This document shows, one piece after another, positions 7,138-9,310 of a stretch of DNA of 9,310 bases (position 1 is the first letter of the stretch; every line of letters begins with the position of its first letter). The notes below the pieces were generated by a model, which had not been told where the DNA came from, ran no database searches, and worked only from the letters and a program-made list of their open reading frames with translations. The DNA comes from Actinomycetota bacterium. GTDB taxonomy: Bacteria > Actinomycetota > Actinomycetes > Nanopelagicales > Nanopelagicaceae. The translations under genes and the position numbers were made by a program. Location of the stretch: assembly GCA_009698975.1 (NCBI GenBank), contig WLPB01000030.1, positions 1-9,310 of the forward strand. Reading direction: 5' to 3'.

Positions 7138-8618
7138 TGCATTCCTGCGCCTTCAGTCTCAACAACTGACTCTTTTCCAATATTGATAAAGAAGAAGAGG
7201 ACGATTGCGCCGAGGAATAGTAAGGCTGCGCTGAATTTAAATGCTGTAGTAAATCCATTTGTTGCCGCAAAAGCCATACCCATCTTGTCACTTTCCGCGA
7301 CCTTGTTCGCAACTGCATAGCTGGTAGTTGCAGTAACAGCGATTGTGCTCAAAAGCGCTGTGCCAAGTGAGCCACCAATCTGCTGAGAAGTATTCACCAT
7401 CGCACTTGCAACACCTGTGTCATGGCCGGAAATTCCATGGAGCGATGTTGAGGTAAGTGGAATAAAGACAAGTGCCATGCCGCTGGACATGATCAAAAGT
7501 GATGGGACGACGTGTGTTAGGTACGAAGTTTCAGGAGTAATTCGTGTGAGTGCAATAAGACCGATACTTGCAGCGACAAGCCCTGGAACCATAAGTGCTT
7601 TAGGGCCAACCTTTGGAAGAAGCTGCGATGCAACTCCGGCAAAGATAATAATTCCAGCGGTGAATGGAAGGAAGGCGAAGCCAGATTTGAGTGGCGAGAA
7701 GCCCAAAATGTTCTGGAGATAGAGTCCCAGGAAGAGGAACATAGAGAAGAGACCAGCTCCGACGACTAATGAGCCAAGGTAGGAACCTCCACGATTGCGC
7801 TCAGTGATGACGCGCAACGGCATTAATGGATTCTTAACTTTTCGCTCAATGATCACAAAAGAGGTAAGAAGTATTGCCGCCACAATAAAGAATGTGATGG
7901 TGAGGCTATCTGACCAACCTTTTGTTGCCGCTTCATTGAAACCGTATGTCAGCGAGAAGAGTCCTAGTGTTGCCGTAACAACTCCTGGAATGTCATATTT
8001 CTTATCGCCCTCGGCCTTTGACTCGTGAACAAATTTAAAGGCGAGAAGTGCGGCAAGGATTGCAATAGGAGTGTTTACTCCGAGACACCATCGCCATGAA
8101 AAGTACTGCGTAAGTGATCCACCAACGATGAGACCGATTGCAGCACCTCCACCGGAGATTGCTCCAAAGACACCAAATGCTTTAGCTCGCTCTGCTGGGA
8201 CAGTAAAGGTCTCAGAGATAATTGCAAGAGCGGCAGGTGCAAGCAAAGCACCAAAGATTCCCTGCAGTGCACGTGAGCCATAGAGCATTCCTTGGTTTGC
8301 CGCGATTCCACCAATCGCCGATGCGCCAGCGAAACCGATAAGTCCGATGATGAATATCTTCTTGCGACCTACATAGTCACCAATTCGACCGCCGAGCAGA
8401 AGCAGTGAACCAAAAGCCAAGGTATAGGCGGTGATAATCCACTGACGGTTTGCATCTGAAATTCCAAGATCCAGCTGTGCTTGAGGAATCGCAATATTCA
8501 TAATGGAGCTATCGAGAACGAGCATGAGCTGCGAGATTGCAACTACAAGTAAAGTTCTCCAACGGTCTGGGGCTTGGCCCTTCACATGGCCTTGGGCATC
8601 GCGATTCTGATTTGGCAC
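7134..8618 (-). CDS. MFS drug:H+ antiporter, DHA2 (EmrB/QacA) type exporter
   Basis: A 494-residue inner-membrane transporter of the 14-helix DHA2 type, which usually exports drugs or small hydrophobic or amphipathic compounds using the proton gradient; the substrate is unknown. Motif D1 is LDSSIMNIAIP at 35-45. Motif A is GGRIGDYVGRKK at 76-87, between TM2 and TM3. The antiporter motif C region is GAISGGGAAIGLIVGG at 152-167, followed by FSWRWCLGVNTPIA, the usual WRWxFxxNxP block of DHA2 members. Long hydrophobic helices continue to FLGAIVLFFFINIG near the C-terminus. The start is GTG 8618 with GGAG seven bases upstream; no earlier better start is seen. The gene stands alone on the minus strand between gatB and ilvD, with no regulator gene beside it. 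Its C-terminus ends 10 bp from gatB. Confidence 0.93.
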   Translation of the reverse strand: MPNQNRDAQGHVKGQAPDRWRTLLVVAISQLMLVLDSSIMNIAIPQAQLDLGISDANRQWIITAYTLAFGSLLLLGGRIGDYVGRKKIFIIGLIGFAGASAIGGIAANQGMLYGSRALQGIFGALLAPAALAIISETFTVPAERAKAFGVFGAISGGGAAIGLIVGGSLTQYFSWRWCLGVNTPIAILAALLAFKFVHESKAEGDKKYDIPGVVTATLGLFSLTYGFNEAATKGWSDSLTITFFIVAAILLTSFVIIERKVKNPLMPLRVITERNRGGSYLGSLVVGAGLFSMFLFLGLYLQNILGFSPLKSGFAFLPFTAGIIIFAGVASQLLPKVGPKALMVPGLVAASIGLIALTRITPETSYLTHVVPSLLIMSSGMALVFIPLTSTSLHGISGHDTGVASAMVNTSQQIGGSLGTALLSTIAVTATTSYAVANKVAESDKMGMAFAATNGFTTAFKFSAALLFLGAIVLFFFINIGKESVVETEGAGMH

Positions 8619-8625
8619 AGTAAGA

Positions 8626-8629
8626 CTCC
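8626..8629 (-). promoter_or_regulatory. Shine-Dalgarno (GGAG) of the MFS exporter
   Basis: On the minus strand GGAG is followed by seven bases and then GTG at 8618. It is the reason for preferring this GTG; the next in-frame Met (residue 32) lies in the first membrane helix and would truncate it. Confidence 0.6.
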
Positions 8630-8723
8630 GATTGATAAGTGAACGATTTAAGAATCAGGAAATCACCTGAATACTCGAATTCTAACGGAGTCACCAATAC
8701 TTCTCTCCTTCAGTTGGGCAAGA

Positions 8724-8729
8724 TAGACT
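8724..8729 (+). promoter_or_regulatory. Putative -10 box (TAGACT) of leaderless ilvD
   Basis: TAGACT ends 6 bases before ATG 8736, the same hexamer and spacing as at gatC and nearly as at proA. No Shine-Dalgarno lies directly upstream of the ATG. It supports 8736 rather than the in-frame ATG at 8745 as the ilvD start. Confidence 0.6.
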
Positions 8730-8735
8730 CATCAC

Positions 8736-9310
8736 ATGTCGACAATGAAGCCCCGCTCAGGTCTGGTTACAGATGGTCTCGAACGTGCACCTGCGCGTGG
8801 AATGTTGCGCGCAGTCGGAATGGGTGATGAAGATTGGGTGAAGCCACAGATTGGTATTGCATCTTCATGGAATGAAATCACACCATGCAATCTCTCTCTC
8901 GATCGACTAGCAAAAGTTTCGAAGCAGGGCGTTATTGATGCTGGTGGATTCCCTATGCAATTTGGAACCATCTCTGTCTCCGATGGAATTTCTATGGGCC
9001 ATGAAGGAATGCACTTCTCATTGGTATCGCGCGAGGTAATTGCAGATTCTGTAGAGACAGTTATGCAGGCAGAACGTCTTGATGGAATGGTGATGTTTGC
9101 AGGATGCGATAAGTCTTTGCCAGGAATGATGATGGCAGCCGCACGTCTCGATGTTGCTGCTGTATTTGTCTACGCCGGCTCAACTCTGCCAGGACAGGTA
9201 GATGGGAAAGATGTCACGATTATTGATGCATTTGAAGCGGTCGGTGCATGTGCTCGCGGATTAATCACAAAAGAGCGTGTTGATGAAATCGAGCGAGCAA
9301 TCTGCCCAGG
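8736..9310 (+). CDS. ilvD: Dihydroxy-acid dehydratase, 3'-truncated by window edge
   Basis: Cytosolic Fe-S dehydratase that converts 2,3-dihydroxy-isovalerate and 2,3-dihydroxy-3-methylvalerate to the 2-oxo acids used for valine, leucine and isoleucine. The first 191 residues are visible, about one third of a family protein of roughly 560-620 residues; no stop is reached. Readable family features are [16 protein letters not shown] and [14 protein letters not shown] with cluster ligand Cys51. They continue with [17 protein letters not shown] with metal ligand Asp83, and [15 protein letters not shown] with ligands Cys124 and Asp125 and Lys126, the lysine carboxylated in known structures. The third cluster Cys should lie just past the edge, after AICPG. 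The start at 8736 ([14 protein letters not shown]) is set by the TAGACT box. Divergent from the exporter. Confidence 0.97.
   Translation, partial: MSTMKPRSGLVTDGLERAPARGMLRAVGMGDEDWVKPQIGIASSWNEITPCNLSLDRLAKVSKQGVIDAGGFPMQFGTISVSDGISMGHEGMHFSLVSREVIADSVETVMQAERLDGMVMFAGCDKSLPGMMMAAARLDVAAVFVYAGSTLPGQVDGKDVTIIDAFEAVGACARGLITKERVDEIERAICP

Larger units (their letters stand above)
8619..8735. promoter_or_regulatory. Divergent control region between the MFS exporter and ilvD
   Basis: The 117-bp gap must hold promoters for both genes. It contains a small symmetric element TCAGG-AAATCA-CCTGA (8655-8670) and a spaced inverted repeat GACTCCG (8624-8630) / CGGAGTC (8686-8692), one arm of which overlaps the exporter Shine-Dalgarno. 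On the minus strand TAGAAT (8684-8679) is a possible -10 box for the exporter. Both repeats are short enough to be chance; operator function is a guess. Confidence 0.3.

Noticed and set aside
8732..8971. A minus-strand open frame over the start of ilvD
   Set aside because: Antisense to a strongly conserved ilvD N-terminus; low-complexity Ser/Arg composition typical of shadow frames.
1..9310. tRNA, rRNA, riboswitch, CRISPR array, insertion sequence or prophage genes
   Set aside because: No clover-leaf, repeat-spacer pattern, transposase or phage-like protein is visible, and the gaps between genes are all 117 bp or less.

Overview
The window reads as chromosomal DNA of a compact-genome actinobacterium of moderate GC (about half G+C by eye). 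A freshwater acI-type actinobacterium (Nanopelagicales, for example a Planktophila relative) is my best guess. This rests on the housekeeping protein sequences, very tight gene packing, Ig-like surface-protein style and apparently leaderless genes. It is an inference, not a database result.

Layout. Positions 1-1323 (+) hold the 3' part of a large secreted or surface protein with a lectin-like N-terminal part followed by Ig-like and SWM-like repeats. It collides tail to tail, with overlapping stop codons, with a minus-strand membrane-anchored serine hydrolase of the beta-lactamase/6-aminohexanoate-dimer hydrolase fold (1320-2516). Head to head with the hydrolase is proA (2520-3788), glutamate-5-semialdehyde dehydrogenase of proline synthesis. 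Then comes the complete gatC-gatA-gatB operon (3825-7123) for the amidotransferase that makes Gln-tRNA(Gln) and/or Asn-tRNA(Asn). It meets a minus-strand 14-TM-type MFS exporter (7134-8618) tail to tail. Finally ilvD (8736 to the window end, truncated), dihydroxy-acid dehydratase of branched-chain amino-acid synthesis, is divergent from the exporter.

The core genes (proA, gatCAB, ilvD) all lie on the plus strand. The less conserved genes (hydrolase and exporter) lie on the minus strand between them, like small insertions into a conserved backbone. There is no gene-free stretch above 120 bp, and I see no RNA gene, CRISPR array, insertion sequence or prophage.

The most notable signal is regulatory. 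The three plus-strand transcription-unit starts (proA, gatC, ilvD) each carry the identical hexamer TAGACT ending 6-7 bases before the ATG, and none has a Shine-Dalgarno sequence. That is the layout of leaderless promoters in actinobacteria. The two internal operon genes (gatA, gatB) instead have strong Shine-Dalgarno sequences. A perfect 12-bp inverted repeat spans the gatB/exporter junction and contains both stop codons. I do not see a novel multi-gene system here.
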